Part shown: piece by piece, positions 16,584-24,624 of the stretch
How positions within the stretch are numbered: the first letter of the stretch is position 1
Layout of the letters: every line of letters starts with the position of its first letter
Source of the DNA: Clostridiales bacterium
GTDB lineage: Bacteria; Bacillota; Clostridia; Lachnospirales; Lachnospiraceae
Direction of reading: 5' to 3'
Assembly (NCBI GenBank): GCA_003343625.1
Contig: QAKV01000033.1
Coordinates: forward strand, 1-64,000
DNA: 64,000 nt
The notes under the pieces: model-generated
The model's database searches: none
Told to the model about the DNA's origin: nothing
What the model saw: the letters and a program-made list of their open reading frames with translations, nothing else
Position numbers and translations under genes: made by a program

Positions 16584-17262
16584 CGAAAGCGATAATATCG
16601 TTTTCTTCGGCGGAGCGGGGGTATCCACGGAGAGCGGCATCCCGGATTTCCGCAGTACGGATGGCCTGTATCACCAGCAGTATGATTATCCGCCGGAAAC
16701 GATCTTAAGCCACACCTTTTTCATGAAAAAACCGGAAGAGTTTTTCCGCTTTTACCGGGATAAGATGTTGGCGTTGGACGCGAAGCCGAACCCGGCGCAC
16801 TACAAGCTGGCGGAATGGGAGCGGCAGGGGAAGCTGAAAGCGGTGATCACCCAGAACATCGACGGCCTTCATCAGGCGGCGGGCAGCACAAAGGTGCTGG
16901 AACTGCACGGCAGCGTCCTGCGCAATTACTGTATGAAATGCGGCCGCTTTTACGAGGCGCGGTTCGTTCAGGAACAGGAAGGGATTCCGCGCTGCAGTTG
17001 CGGAGGTATGATCAAGCCCGACGTGGTTCTTTACGAGGAGAGTCTGAATATGCAGATCATGCAGGAAGCGGTGGATTATATCCGGCAGGCGGATGTGCTC
17101 ATCGTAGGAGGAACTTCCCTGGTGGTGTATCCGGCGGCGGGACTGATCGATTATTATCGTGGAAATAAGCTGGTGCTGATCAACCGCACGCCCACCGGAC
17201 GGGACGGCGTGGCGGATCTGGTGGTGAGCGGCAGCATCGGGGAAATTTTTTCGGCTCTTTGA
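16543..17262 (+). CDS. cobB: NAD-dependent protein deacylase (Sir2 family)
   Basis: The 239-aa product is a canonical sirtuin, unlike the SirTM at 4.3 kb: FFGGAGVSTESGIPDFRS binds NAD, TQNIDGLHQAAGS and the catalytic His in LELHGSVLRNYC are present, and a zinc knot is formed by CMKC and CSC. It removes acetyl or related acyl groups from lysines in the cytosol. ATG 16543 has AAAGAGG upstream; ATG 16558 is the alternative. It overlaps the hemerythrin gene by 41 bases. Confidence 0.92.
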   Translation: MWTSEMEKLRKIVDESDNIVFFGGAGVSTESGIPDFRSTDGLYHQQYDYPPETILSHTFFMKKPEEFFRFYRDKMLALDAKPNPAHYKLAEWERQGKLKAVITQNIDGLHQAAGSTKVLELHGSVLRNYCMKCGRFYEARFVQEQEGIPRCSCGGMIKPDVVLYEESLNMQIMQEAVDYIRQADVLIVGGTSLVVYPAAGLIDYYRGNKLVLINRTPTGRDGVADLVVSGSIGEIFSAL

Positions 17263-17306
17263 ACCTTGCGGCTTTTTGAAATGAAAACGAAAAGAGGGGA
17301 ACGACC

Positions 17307-17489
17307 ATGGATATTCAGCCCGGCGATATCGTCACGCTCAAAAAGCAGCATCCCTGCGGAAGCCGGGAATGGGAAGTGCTCCGGATCGGAGCGGACTTTC
17401 GGCTCAAGTGCAGAGGCTGCGGCCATCAGATCATGATAGCCCGCAAGCTGGTAGAAAAAAACCTGCGGGATCTGAAAAGAAATGCTTGA
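17307..17489 (+). CDS. DUF951 domain protein
   Basis: The 60-aa product is a typical small DUF951 protein: DIVTLKKQHPCGSREWEVLRIGADFRLKCRGCGHQIMI. The Cys of HPCG and the CRGC pair may bind zinc. In many Firmicutes it lies next to rpsF, as here. GAGGGGA precedes ATG 17307. Function is unknown to me. The -35 box of the rpsF promoter overlaps its stop codon. Confidence 0.9.
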   Translation: MDIQPGDIVTLKKQHPCGSREWEVLRIGADFRLKCRGCGHQIMIARKLVEKNLRDLKRNA

Positions 17490-17514
17490 AAATGCGGGAT
17501 TTGTATGCTATCAT
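17486..17514 (+). promoter_or_regulatory. Promoter of rpsF-ssb-rpsR
   Basis: TTGAAA (17486-17491) and TATCAT (17509-17514) are separated by 17 bases. The leader of about 65 bases contains a short GC hairpin (GCTCCC with GGGGGC); it might be a site for S6:S18 autoregulation, but I cannot show the known motif. Confidence 0.7.
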
Positions 17515-17583
17515 ATTTACCCGTGATATATATTCCTTGCTCCCTGAAGAAGGGGGCCAGAGACCAAAAGGAGGTAAATTTGC

Positions 17584-17874
17584 ATGAACAAGTACGAATT
17601 AGCTGTCGTTGTAAGTGCGAAAATCGAAGATGAAGAAAGAGCAGCGGTCGTTGACAGATGCAAGGCTCTGATCGAGAGATTCGGGGGCACCATCACCAAC
17701 GTGGACGACTGGGGCAAGAAAAGGCTCGCCTACGAGATCCAGAAGATGAGAGAGGCTTTTTACTATTTCATCCAGTTCGACGCGCCGGCTACCGCTCCTG
17801 CGGAGATCGAAAGCCGCGTTCGCATTATGGACAACGTGCTCAGATATCTTGTCGTCAGAAACGATGAGAAATAA
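17584..17874 (+). CDS. rpsF: 30S ribosomal protein S6
   Basis: The 96-aa product has the S6 pattern MNKYELAVVVSAKIEDEE, a GGTITNVDDWGKKRLAYEIQK core and a C-terminal VLRYLVVR strand. S6 binds S18 on the central domain of 16S rRNA in the small subunit. AAGGAGGTAAATT lies upstream of ATG 17584. It is the first gene of the usual rpsF-ssb-rpsR operon. Confidence 0.97.
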   Translation: MNKYELAVVVSAKIEDEERAAVVDRCKALIERFGGTITNVDDWGKKRLAYEIQKMREAFYYFIQFDAPATAPAEIESRVRIMDNVLRYLVVRNDEK

Positions 17875-17888
17875 GAAAGAGAGTCGAT

Positions 17889-18335
17889 ATGAATAAAGTT
17901 ATTCTTATGGGGCGTCTGACCCGGGATCCGGAAGTGAGGTATTCCCAGGGTGAGAACGCGACGGCAATCGCCAGATATACGTTGGCAGTGGATCGCAGGT
18001 TTAACCGCAGCGGGGACGAGAATTCCGCCGATTTCATCGGCTGTGTGGCATTCGGAAGGAGCGCGGAGTTCGCGGAGAGATATCTGCACAAGGGGATCAA
18101 GATCGTGGTCACCGGCAGGATTCAGACCGGCAGTTATACCAATCGGGACGGCGTCAAGGTGTATACGACGGATGTGGTGGTGGAAGATCAGGAATTTGCG
18201 GAGAGCAAGAACAGCGCGGGCAATAACAATGGGGGTTATGCCGGCGAAGCTTCCGCGAAGACGCAGCCCGCTGCCGCAGGGGATGGCTTCATGAACATTC
18301 CGGATGGAATCGACGAGGAGCTCCCTTTTAACTAA
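17889..18335 (+). CDS. ssb: Single-stranded DNA-binding protein
   Basis: The 148-aa product has an N-terminal OB fold (MNKVILMGRLTRDPEVRYSQG, DFIGCVAFGRSAEFAERYLHKGIKIVVTGRIQTGSY), a low-complexity linker and the acidic tip EELPFN that recruits repair and replication proteins. It coats single-stranded DNA. It sits between rpsF and rpsR in the conserved order, with 14 bases to rpsF. Confidence 0.96.
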   Translation: MNKVILMGRLTRDPEVRYSQGENATAIARYTLAVDRRFNRSGDENSADFIGCVAFGRSAEFAERYLHKGIKIVVTGRIQTGSYTNRDGVKVYTTDVVVEDQEFAESKNSAGNNNGGYAGEASAKTQPAAAGDGFMNIPDGIDEELPFN

Positions 18336-18393
18336 AGCTTTGCGGGCGGACTGCCGCAGAGCCCTTACCAGTTCAGACAGGAGGTAAACCATT

Positions 18394-18657
18394 ATGGCAT
18401 TCAATAAATCCGACAGACCGGATGCTCCGGCAAAGAGAAGAGGCGGTATGCGCAGAAGAAAGAAAGTCTGCGTATTTTGCGGAAAAGACAACGTCATCGA
18501 TTACAAGGACGTGAACAAGCTGAAAAGATACGTATCCGAGAGAGGCAAGATCCTTCCCAGAAGGATTACGGGCAACTGTGCGAAGCACCAGAGAGCGCTG
18601 ACCGTGGCGATCAAGAGAGCGCGCCATCTGGCGCTGATGCCTTACATCGCGGAATAA
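18394..18657 (+). CDS. rpsR: 30S ribosomal protein S18
   Basis: The 87-aa product contains [39 protein letters not shown] and [22 protein letters not shown], diagnostic of S18. The CVFC pair (and a later Cys) marks the zinc-binding form. AGGAGG precedes ATG 18394. A terminator follows directly and closes the operon. Confidence 0.97.
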   Translation: MAFNKSDRPDAPAKRRGGMRRRKKVCVFCGKDNVIDYKDVNKLKRYVSERGKILPRRITGNCAKHQRALTVAIKRARHLALMPYIAE

Positions 18658-18670
18658 CGAGAGTTTTTGG

Positions 18671-18702
18671 GGCCAGCCGGAGAGTTTCCGGCTGGCCTTT
18701 CT
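18671..18702 (+). terminator. Terminator after rpsR
   Basis: GGCCAGCCGGA (18671-18681) pairs perfectly with 18687-18697 around a 5-base loop, followed by TTTCTT. It lies between rpsR and the convergent hydrolase gene. Confidence 0.9.
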
Positions 18703-18725
18703 TCATACGACAGAAAAGGATTTGC

Positions 18726-19373
18726 TCATTTCCCGTACCATAACCTGATTTGCGCGGCGATGATCCGGGTCAGTTCATCATAGCCCCTGAGATTGGGGTG
18801 AATGCCGTCCTTTAAATAGAGGGAAGCGTTCCCGGGATGAAGGTTCATCAGCGTCCGCAGATCCACTACGGGGAAGCAGAGTTCCCGGGAACGGCGAAGG
18901 AGTGCGGCTTCATATTCCGCCAGAGTGTGGCCGGCCGCATTGCGCACGAAATAGCCGTCCAGGGGAGAAGCGGAAGGAGAAATGCCTTCCGGCGTCTGCC
19001 AGCGGGGAAGGGGCGTCATGGAAATGATTTTGGCGCGGGGAGAAGCGGAGCGCAGGAAATTCACCGCATAGCGGAGAGCGCCATAATACGTTTCGGGGGT
19101 GTTATCTCCGGGGTCGCCCAGAGGCGCTCCCCAGTACCAGTCGTTGGTTCCATGCCAGAGAAAAATCAGATCGGCATCCGGATGGAGCACCTCTTTCTGC
19201 TCCAAAAGCCCTGTGAGATTGTCAGGCGTGTGGGTGGAGAGGCCGCTGGCGCCGATGGCGTGGTTGAATATGGAGCCGATGTGCAGCCTGTCCTGCAGCA
19301 GCCGGGAGCAGTCGTTTTCTGCGGAAATGCTGTCCCCGTAGAGGACGGCGGTGTGAAAGGAAAAATCGGTCAT
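18726..19373 (-). CDS. SGNH/GDSL-type hydrolase
   Basis: The 215-aa cytosolic product has the SGNH blocks: the nucleophile Ser in VLYGDSISAEND, Gly in NHAIGASGLS, Asn in FLWHGTNDWYWG and the Asp-His pair in KDGIHPNLRGYDEL. The family cleaves esters of lipids, sugars or acetyl groups; the substrate cannot be told. AGGAGG lies upstream on the minus strand. It is a single gene, convergent with rpsR and divergent from gdpP. Confidence 0.85.
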   Translation of the reverse strand: MTDFSFHTAVLYGDSISAENDCSRLLQDRLHIGSIFNHAIGASGLSTHTPDNLTGLLEQKEVLHPDADLIFLWHGTNDWYWGAPLGDPGDNTPETYYGALRYAVNFLRSASPRAKIISMTPLPRWQTPEGISPSASPLDGYFVRNAAGHTLAEYEAALLRRSRELCFPVVDLRTLMNLHPGNASLYLKDGIHPNLRGYDELTRIIAAQIRLWYGK

Positions 19374-19412
19374 AGAATTGCCTCCTGATTTTGTTATGGA
19401 TGGATTTTCTCT

Positions 19413-19440
19413 ATTTTAGCATATTGTCGGAGCGAAACAA
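19413..19440 (-). promoter_or_regulatory. Promoter of the SGNH hydrolase gene
   Basis: On the minus strand TTGTTT (19440-19435) and TAAAAT (19418-19413) are 16 bases apart, about 40 bases before the start codon. Confidence 0.5.
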
Positions 19441-19458
19441 GATAGAGATGGGACTATG

Positions 19459-19584
19459 GCGCTCTTCTCAGGAGAGCGCATCGCGCATTTTATGAATCCG
19501 GAGCCTCGGAGGAATTCCTGCGGGGGTGGCATTGTCTGCAACTTGAACCCGCGTTTTGTCGAACACGGCGGGGCCTGAGGGATT
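19459..19584. other. Structured intergenic element of unknown role
   Basis: The gap 19374-19674 has no gene. It holds a hairpin GCGCTCT/AGAGCGC (19459-19479) and then a rod of about 90 bases: AATC (19495-19498) pairs with GATT (19581-19584), CCTCGG (19504-19509) with CCTGAGG (19574-19580), and inner segments also pair in part. It could be a small RNA on either strand or part of the gdpP leader. I compared it by eye with 6S and SRP RNA and could not match it convincingly. Confidence 0.3.
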
Positions 19585-19610
19585 AGGGGCTGGCATTTTG
19601 CACAGAGAAA

Positions 19611-19619
19611 TGGTATACT
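19611..19619 (+). promoter_or_regulatory. Extended -10 promoter of gdpP
   Basis: TGGTATACT (19611-19619) is a TG-extended -10 box about 55 bases before gdpP. The -35 region (TGGCAT, 17 bases upstream of TATACT) is weak, as is usual for extended -10 promoters. Confidence 0.55.
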
Positions 19620-19674
19620 AAATCCGTATAGCCGATCGGAGTTTTAAAAATGTAAGGCATTACAGAGGAAGAGT

Positions 19675-21726
19675 ATGAGTAAGAAGAGAATCAGGCTGAA
19701 AGGCAGACTGAAAATTTACATGCAGACATCCCTGTATCTCGGGCTTTTGTTGCTGCTGGTGGATGCGGGGATCTATTTCCTGGATGTCAGGGCCGGCTTC
19801 CTGCTGTCCTGTTTCCTGCTGTTGTACTTCGGGATGATCGTGCTGTTGATGTTCTATAATCGGCCGGTGATCCTGAACGAACTGGTCAGCTTCGCCACGC
19901 AGTACGGCCAGATTCAGAAGACGCTGCTGCGGGACATGGTGATCCCTTACGCCCTTCTGGATGAGAACGGCAGGGTGATCTGGTGCAACACTGCCTTTAA
20001 GGCCGCCATTCACAGCGAGAAGGGGTTCAAAAAGTCCATCACCTATGTGTTCCCCTCCATCACCAAAGACAGGCTTCCTCAGGGAGATCAGGAGACGAAG
20101 ATCCCCATTTCCTTCGAGGGGAGCGAGTACATGGCCTATATCACCAAAGTTTCCTTAAAGGGAGTGGCCGAGGACAGCGATATTATGGAGGACAGCGATT
20201 ATGACGGCTGTCTGTATGCCATCTATCTGTACGATGAAACGGCGCTGAAGATCGCGCTGCGGGAAAACGACGCCCAGTCCCTGGCGGTGGGGCTCATCTA
20301 TCTGGATAACTACGAGGAGGCGCTGGCCAGCGTGGAAGAGGTGCGCCGTTCCCTGCTGACCGCTCTGATCGAGAGAAAAGTCAACAAGTATATATCCGGT
20401 TTCGACGGAATCTGCCAGAGAATCGAAAAGGACAAGTATCTCATCATCCTGAAGAAAAAATCCGTGGCCCAGATGCAGGAACAGCGGTTTGAACTTCTGG
20501 AGGATGTCAAGACCGTCAACATCGGAAACGAGATGGCGGTAACCATCAGCATCGGCATCGGCCTGGACGGCCTGGTGTATGCCCAGAACCACGAGTTCGC
20601 GCGCACGGCCATCGATCTGGCGTTGGGGCGGGGAGGCGATCAGGCCGTGGTCAAGACGCCCGAGCATATCAACTATTACGGGGGGAAGAGCCAGCAGGTG
20701 GAGAAGAACACCCGCGTGAAGGCCCGCGTGAAGGCCCATGCCCTGCGTGAGATCATCACGAGCAAGGATCACGTGCTGATCATGGGGCACAAGATGGCGG
20801 ACGTAGACAGTTTCGGAGCTGCTGTCGGTATTTACCGGATCGCCAGGACGCTGGAGAGAAAGGCGCAGATCGTGCTCGACGATGTGAACACTTCCCTGCA
20901 GCCGTTGGTGGATCTGTTCAAAAACAATCCCGAATATGAAAGCGATATGTTTCTCAACAGCGCGCAGGCAGTGGAACGTGCCGGAGCCAACACGGTTTTG
21001 GTGGTGGTGGACGTCAACAAGCCGTCTCTGACGGAATGCCCGGATCTGCTGAAAATCTGCAAGTCCATCGTGGTGCTGGATCATCACCGGGCCGGCACGG
21101 AGACCATCGAAAACGCGACCCTTTCCTACGTGGAAACCTATGCCTCCTCGGCCTGTGAGATGGTATCCGAAATCCTGCAGTACATCAGCGACAGCCTCCG
21201 CATTAAGAGCGAAGAAGCGGACAGCATGTATGCGGGTATGGTGATCGATACGAACAACTTCGTGTCCAAGACAGGGGTGAGGACGTTTGAAGCTGCGGCA
21301 TTTCTCCGCAGGAACGGCGCGGATGTGACCCGTGTGCGCAAGCTTTTCCGGGAGAATGCGGCGGAATACAAGGCGAAGGCGGACGCGGCCAGCCAGGCTG
21401 AAATCTACAAAAACGCCTATGCCATTTCCGTCTGTACCGGCGAGGGGCTGGCCAGCCCCACCGTGATCGGCGCTCAGGCGGCCAACGAATTGCTGAACAT
21501 CCGGGGAATCAAGGCCAGCTTCGTGATCACCCCCTATCAGGGAAAACTGTATTTTTCCGCCCGCTCTATCGACGAGGTGAACGTACAGGTGATTATGGAG
21601 CGTATGGGCGGCGGCGGCCACCTGAACATGGCGGGCTGTCAGATGGAGAATACGCCGGTGCTGGAGGGAATCGGCATTTTGAAGAAAACGTTGGATAAGA
21701 TGATAGAGGAAGGTGAAATCTCATGA
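19675..21726 (+). CDS. gdpP: Cyclic-di-AMP phosphodiesterase GdpP (DHH family)
   Basis: The 683-aa membrane protein degrades c-di-AMP. Two N-terminal membrane helices (about 15-60) are followed by a PAS-like domain (IPYALLDENGRVIWCNTAF), a degenerate GGDEF domain (about 170-310) and the DHH/DHHA1 phosphodiesterase. The last has DHVLIMGHKMADVDSFGA, VVVDVN, LDHHRAGTETI and the late GGGGHLNMAGCQ. Asp and His residues in these blocks bind manganese. It overlaps rplI by four bases (ATGA), and dnaB follows: a conserved Firmicutes order that places second-messenger turnover with translation and replication genes. Confidence 0.96.
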   Translation: MSKKRIRLKGRLKIYMQTSLYLGLLLLLVDAGIYFLDVRAGFLLSCFLLLYFGMIVLLMFYNRPVILNELVSFATQYGQIQKTLLRDMVIPYALLDENGRVIWCNTAFKAAIHSEKGFKKSITYVFPSITKDRLPQGDQETKIPISFEGSEYMAYITKVSLKGVAEDSDIMEDSDYDGCLYAIYLYDETALKIALRENDAQSLAVGLIYLDNYEEALASVEEVRRSLLTALIERKVNKYISGFDGICQRIEKDKYLIILKKKSVAQMQEQRFELLEDVKTVNIGNEMAVTISIGIGLDGLVYAQNHEFARTAIDLALGRGGDQAVVKTPEHINYYGGKSQQVEKNTRVKARVKAHALREIITSKDHVLIMGHKMADVDSFGAAVGIYRIARTLERKAQIVLDDVNTSLQPLVDLFKNNPEYESDMFLNSAQAVERAGANTVLVVVDVNKPSLTECPDLLKICKSIVVLDHHRAGTETIENATLSYVETYASSACEMVSEILQYISDSLRIKSEEADSMYAGMVIDTNNFVSKTGVRTFEAAAFLRRNGADVTRVRKLFRENAAEYKAKADAASQAEIYKNAYAISVCTGEGLASPTVIGAQAANELLNIRGIKASFVITPYQGKLYFSARSIDEVNVQVIMERMGGGGHLNMAGCQMENTPVLEGIGILKKTLDKMIEEGEIS

Positions 21727-22169
21727 AAGTAATTTTACTGGAAGATGTGAAGGCCCTCGGGAAAAAGGGGCAGGTGGTGGAAGTCAGCGACGGCTATGGG
21801 AAGAATTTCATTCTCAAAAAGAAGCTGGGCGTGGAGGCGACCAATGCCAATATGAACGATTTGAAACTGCAGAAGGCACAGGAGGAAAAACGGGCCAGAG
21901 AACAGCTGGAGGCGGCGCAGAACCTGGCGAAAGAGCTGGAGGAGAAGTCCGTGGTGATCCCGATGAAAGCGGGAGAGGGCGGACGGGCGTTCGGCTCCGT
22001 GTCCTCCAAGGAGATCGCGGCCGCCTATAAAGAACAGTGCGGTATGGAGATCGATAAAAAGAAGATCCAGTTGCCCGAAGCGATCAAAACCTTCGGTACC
22101 CATGAAGTCTCCGTGAAGCTGCACCCACAGGTGACGGGCAAGTTGTATGTGAAAGTACGGGAAGCGTAA
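21723..22169 (+). CDS. rplI: 50S ribosomal protein L9
   Basis: The 148-aa product has the L9 start MKVILLEDVKALGKKGQVVEVSDGYGKNFI, a long connecting helix (NDLKLQKAQEEKRAREQLEAAQ) and the C-terminal domain GRAFGSVSSKEIAAA. It binds domain V of 23S rRNA. The start codon overlaps the gdpP stop, and dnaB begins 13 bases after its stop, so all three are one transcript. Confidence 0.97.
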   Translation: MKVILLEDVKALGKKGQVVEVSDGYGKNFILKKKLGVEATNANMNDLKLQKAQEEKRAREQLEAAQNLAKELEEKSVVIPMKAGEGGRAFGSVSSKEIAAAYKEQCGMEIDKKKIQLPEAIKTFGTHEVSVKLHPQVTGKLYVKVREA

Positions 22170-22182
22170 AGGATACGAAAAG

Positions 22183-23526
22183 ATGGCGGCAGCAGATGAG
22201 GCGATTTTGAAAAGAGTGCTCCCGCACAGCCTGGAAGCGGAGCAGTCCGTGATCGGCTCCATGATCATGGACAGGGAGGCGATCGTAGTGGCCTCCGAAA
22301 TCATTACGGGGGAAGATTTTTATAACAGACAATACGCAACGCTGTTCGAGACCATGGTGGAGCTCAACGATTCCGGACGCCCGGTGGATCTGGTGATGCT
22401 GCAGGACAGGCTGCGGGAAAAGGACGTGCCGCCTGAGGTCTCCAGCCCGGAGTTCATCCGGGATCTGGTTACGGCGGTGCCCACCTCCGCCAATATCAAA
22501 TATTACGCGAATATCGTGGCGGAAAAATCCACCCTGCGCAAGCTGATCCGGATCAATGAGGAGATCGCCAACACCTGCTACGCGGGAAAGGAGAGCCTGG
22601 AGGAGATTCTGGAAACCACGGAAAAGAAAGTGTTCGATTTGGTTCAACGCAGGAATGTGGGGGATTTCGTCCCCATTCGCAAGATCGTCATGAGCGCCAT
22701 GGAGAGGATCGAAAAGGCGTCCAAAAACAAGGGCAATGTTACAGGGATCCCCACGGGGTTCATCGATCTGGACTATAAAACCGCCGGACTGCAGCCCTCG
22801 GATCTGGTGCTGATCGCGGCCCGGCCTTCCATGGGCAAAACGGCGTTTGTCCTGAACATCGCGCAGAACGTGGCCTTTAAGCAGAATCTGACCGTGGCCA
22901 TGTTCAGCCTGGAGATGAGCAGGGAGCAGTTCGTCAATCGCCTCTTTTCCCTGGAATCCAAAGTGGATTCCCAGCATCTTCGGACGGGAAACCTCACCGA
23001 TGCGGAGTGGGAGAGCCTGATCGAAGGCGCAGGGGTAATCGGGCGATCCAATCTGATCATCGACGATACGCCGGGCATTTCGATCCCGGAGCTGCGATCG
23101 AAGTGCAGGAAATTCAAGCTGGAATATGATTTGAAACTGGTGATCATCGACTATCTGCAGCTGATGAGCGGCAGCTCATCCCGCAGCTCGGATTCCCGGC
23201 AGCAGGAAATTTCCGAGATCTCCCGGTCATTAAAGGCTTTGGCCAGGGAGCTGAAGGTGCCGGTGATCGCGCTGTCCCAGCTGTCCCGGGCGGTGGAACA
23301 GCGGCCGGAGCACAGACCCATGCTGTCGGATCTGCGGGAATCCGGAGCCATCGAGCAGGACGCGGACGTGGTCATGTTTTTATACCGGGATGATTATTAC
23401 AATCCCGATACCGAGAAAAAAGGAATTGCGGAAGTGATCATCGCCAAGCAGAGAAACGGCCCTATCGGAACCATTGAGCTGGCATGGCTTCCGGATTATA
23501 CAAAATTTGCGAATCTGCAGCGATAG
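22183..23526 (+). CDS. dnaB: Replicative DNA helicase
   Basis: The 447-aa product is the hexameric helicase that unwinds the fork. The N-terminal helical domain (HSLEAEQSVIGSMIMDREAI) leads to a RecA-like domain with Walker A ARPSMGKTAFVLNIA, MFSLEMSREQF, Walker B LVIIDYLQLMSG and the arginine-finger region AKQRNGPIGTIELAW. The length is normal and there is no intein. No other start competes with ATG 22183. The gene ends the gdpP operon; a palindromic repeat follows. Confidence 0.97.
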   Translation: MAAADEAILKRVLPHSLEAEQSVIGSMIMDREAIVVASEIITGEDFYNRQYATLFETMVELNDSGRPVDLVMLQDRLREKDVPPEVSSPEFIRDLVTAVPTSANIKYYANIVAEKSTLRKLIRINEEIANTCYAGKESLEEILETTEKKVFDLVQRRNVGDFVPIRKIVMSAMERIEKASKNKGNVTGIPTGFIDLDYKTAGLQPSDLVLIAARPSMGKTAFVLNIAQNVAFKQNLTVAMFSLEMSREQFVNRLFSLESKVDSQHLRTGNLTDAEWESLIEGAGVIGRSNLIIDDTPGISIPELRSKCRKFKLEYDLKLVIIDYLQLMSGSSSRSSDSRQQEISEISRSLKALARELKVPVIALSQLSRAVEQRPEHRPMLSDLRESGAIEQDADVVMFLYRDDYYNPDTEKKGIAEVIIAKQRNGPIGTIELAWLPDYTKFANLQR

Positions 23527-23580
23527 GGCTGCGGCCGGAGCGGCGAAACGAAAGAGGAAGACTTTTCGAAAAGGGAAAGA

Positions 23581-23668
23581 CTTCCTTTTTTTATGCGATA
23601 GAAAATCGCGTTTCCTATCGTATAAAAAAGGAAGCTCCGCTGAGGATGCGCACACTTTTTGTATTTTT
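23581..23668 (+). repeat. Dispersed palindromic repeat, copy B
   Basis: A hairpin at 23581-23634 pairs CTTCC-T7-ATGCGATAG with CTATCGTAT-A7-GGAAG over about 20 base pairs, one bulge and one G-T. The tail GCTCCGCTGAGGATGCGCAC and CTTTTTGTATTTT match copies A and C. It fills the dnaB-merR gap and could act as a terminator for dnaB. Confidence 0.8.
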
Positions 23669-23686
23669 ATGGAAAGGGGAATGAAT

Positions 23687-24283
23687 ATGACACAGGAAGT
23701 TTACACGATCGGGGATGCGGCAAAACGGATTCGGGTGGAGACACATGTTCTGCGCTACTGGGAGGAAGAACTGGGACTCACCATCGGAAGAAACGAGCTG
23801 GGGCATCGGTACTATACGGAGGAGGACATCAGTCTGATGGAACACATCCGCCAGTGGAAGGAACAGGGGCTGCAGCTGAAGGCGATCCGTCTCATGTTGT
23901 CCGAAGACGGGAAGTTGTCCGTTCCCACGGAAGTGGTCAGACAGGCCCAGGCCATGGTAGAGCGGCCCGGGCAGGAAGTACGGGAAGCCGGGAACGCGGA
24001 AGAAGAGAAAGGGGAGCACTTTTTGCCGGACGCGCGCGGCAGCAAGGCGGCCCGGCTCCAGTTCCTGCTGGAAAACCTGGTGTCCAAAGCCGTGCAGGAA
24101 AATAACCGGATGATCTTAAAAGAGCTGGACTTCCAGTTCCGCCAGCTGGAAGAAAACGCCCAGGCCAGGGAACAGAAGCGGCAGGAGCGGGAAGAAGAGC
24201 ACTATCGGAAACTGGACGAGCTGATCTGTCAGAGGGGAAGGAGAAAGGACAAAAGAAAAAAGCATCCGAGAACGAAGTTCTGA
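23687..24283 (+). CDS. MerR-family transcriptional regulator with coiled-coil tail
   Basis: The 198-aa product has an N-terminal MerR helix-turn-helix (VYTIGDAAKRIRVETHVLRYWEEEL, GHRYYTEEDISLMEHIRQWKEQGLQLKAIRLML). The rest is a long polar helical region rich in Gln, Glu and Arg (about 140-198) without the cysteine effector site of metal sensors. This resembles the RacA/DUF3967-like chromosome or membrane-associated branch more than classic MerR. I prefer ATG 23687, six bases after AAGGGGA; ATG 23681 sits too close. The stop codon lies inside a strong hairpin. Confidence 0.75.
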   Translation: MTQEVYTIGDAAKRIRVETHVLRYWEEELGLTIGRNELGHRYYTEEDISLMEHIRQWKEQGLQLKAIRLMLSEDGKLSVPTEVVRQAQAMVERPGQEVREAGNAEEEKGEHFLPDARGSKAARLQFLLENLVSKAVQENNRMILKELDFQFRQLEENAQAREQKRQEREEEHYRKLDELICQRGRRKDKRKKHPRTKF

Positions 24284-24293
24284 ATGCTTTTTT
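24256..24293. terminator. Bidirectional terminator between merR-type gene and ferredoxin
   Basis: AAAAAAGCAT (24256-24265) pairs with ATGCTTTTTT (24284-24293), with GAAC/GTTC inside. It has A and T tracts on both sides and sits between convergent genes. A second, larger hairpin (GGGACGG with CCGTCCC) follows at 24296-24348 without a T tract. Confidence 0.85.
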
Positions 24294-24372
24294 CCGGGAC
24301 GGACCGGATGAATCTGCGAAGCGCTCGGTTCGCCCGGCCGTCCCTTGACGTCATGTAGAAAGATCGACGGAC

Positions 24373-24543
24373 TCAGCCTTCGGAAATAGCGCCAACAGGG
24401 CACTGTCCTGCGCAAGAACCGCAGTCGATGCACTTGCCGGGATCGATTTCGAATTTGCCGTCGCCCATGCTGATTGCGCCAACGGGACATTGTCCTTCGC
24501 AGGAACCGCAAGCTACACAGGAATCACCAATTACATATGCCAT
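24373..24543 (-). CDS. 2[4Fe-4S] ferredoxin
   Basis: The 56-aa product is a small clostridial ferredoxin with two cluster motifs, CVACGSCEGQCP and CIDCGSCAGQCP. It carries low-potential electrons in the cytosol. It lies downstream of pflA on the same strand with an 81-base gap, and could donate the electron that reduces the activase cluster, although that link is inferred. AGGAGGAC lies upstream of the start; the longer open frame to 24606 has no site. Confidence 0.93.
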   Translation of the reverse strand: MAYVIGDSCVACGSCEGQCPVGAISMGDGKFEIDPGKCIDCGSCAGQCPVGAISEG

Positions 24544-24624
24544 GATTTTGTCCTCCTTTTTCTTTTGGCTACTTTGTATTTTAATATAAAACGGCCAAAT
24601 ACACAAGTCCCAACCGGAAAAACC

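Noticed and set aside
17515..17580. S6:S18 autoregulatory leader
   Set aside because: The location is right but the diagnostic bulged CCG helix cannot be identified with confidence.
19459..19584. 6S or signal-recognition-particle RNA
   Set aside because: A TTGAACC stretch and a rod-like fold recall 6S RNA, but the rod is only about 90 bases and the closing stem and central bubble cannot be shown; the SRP GGAAG signature is absent.
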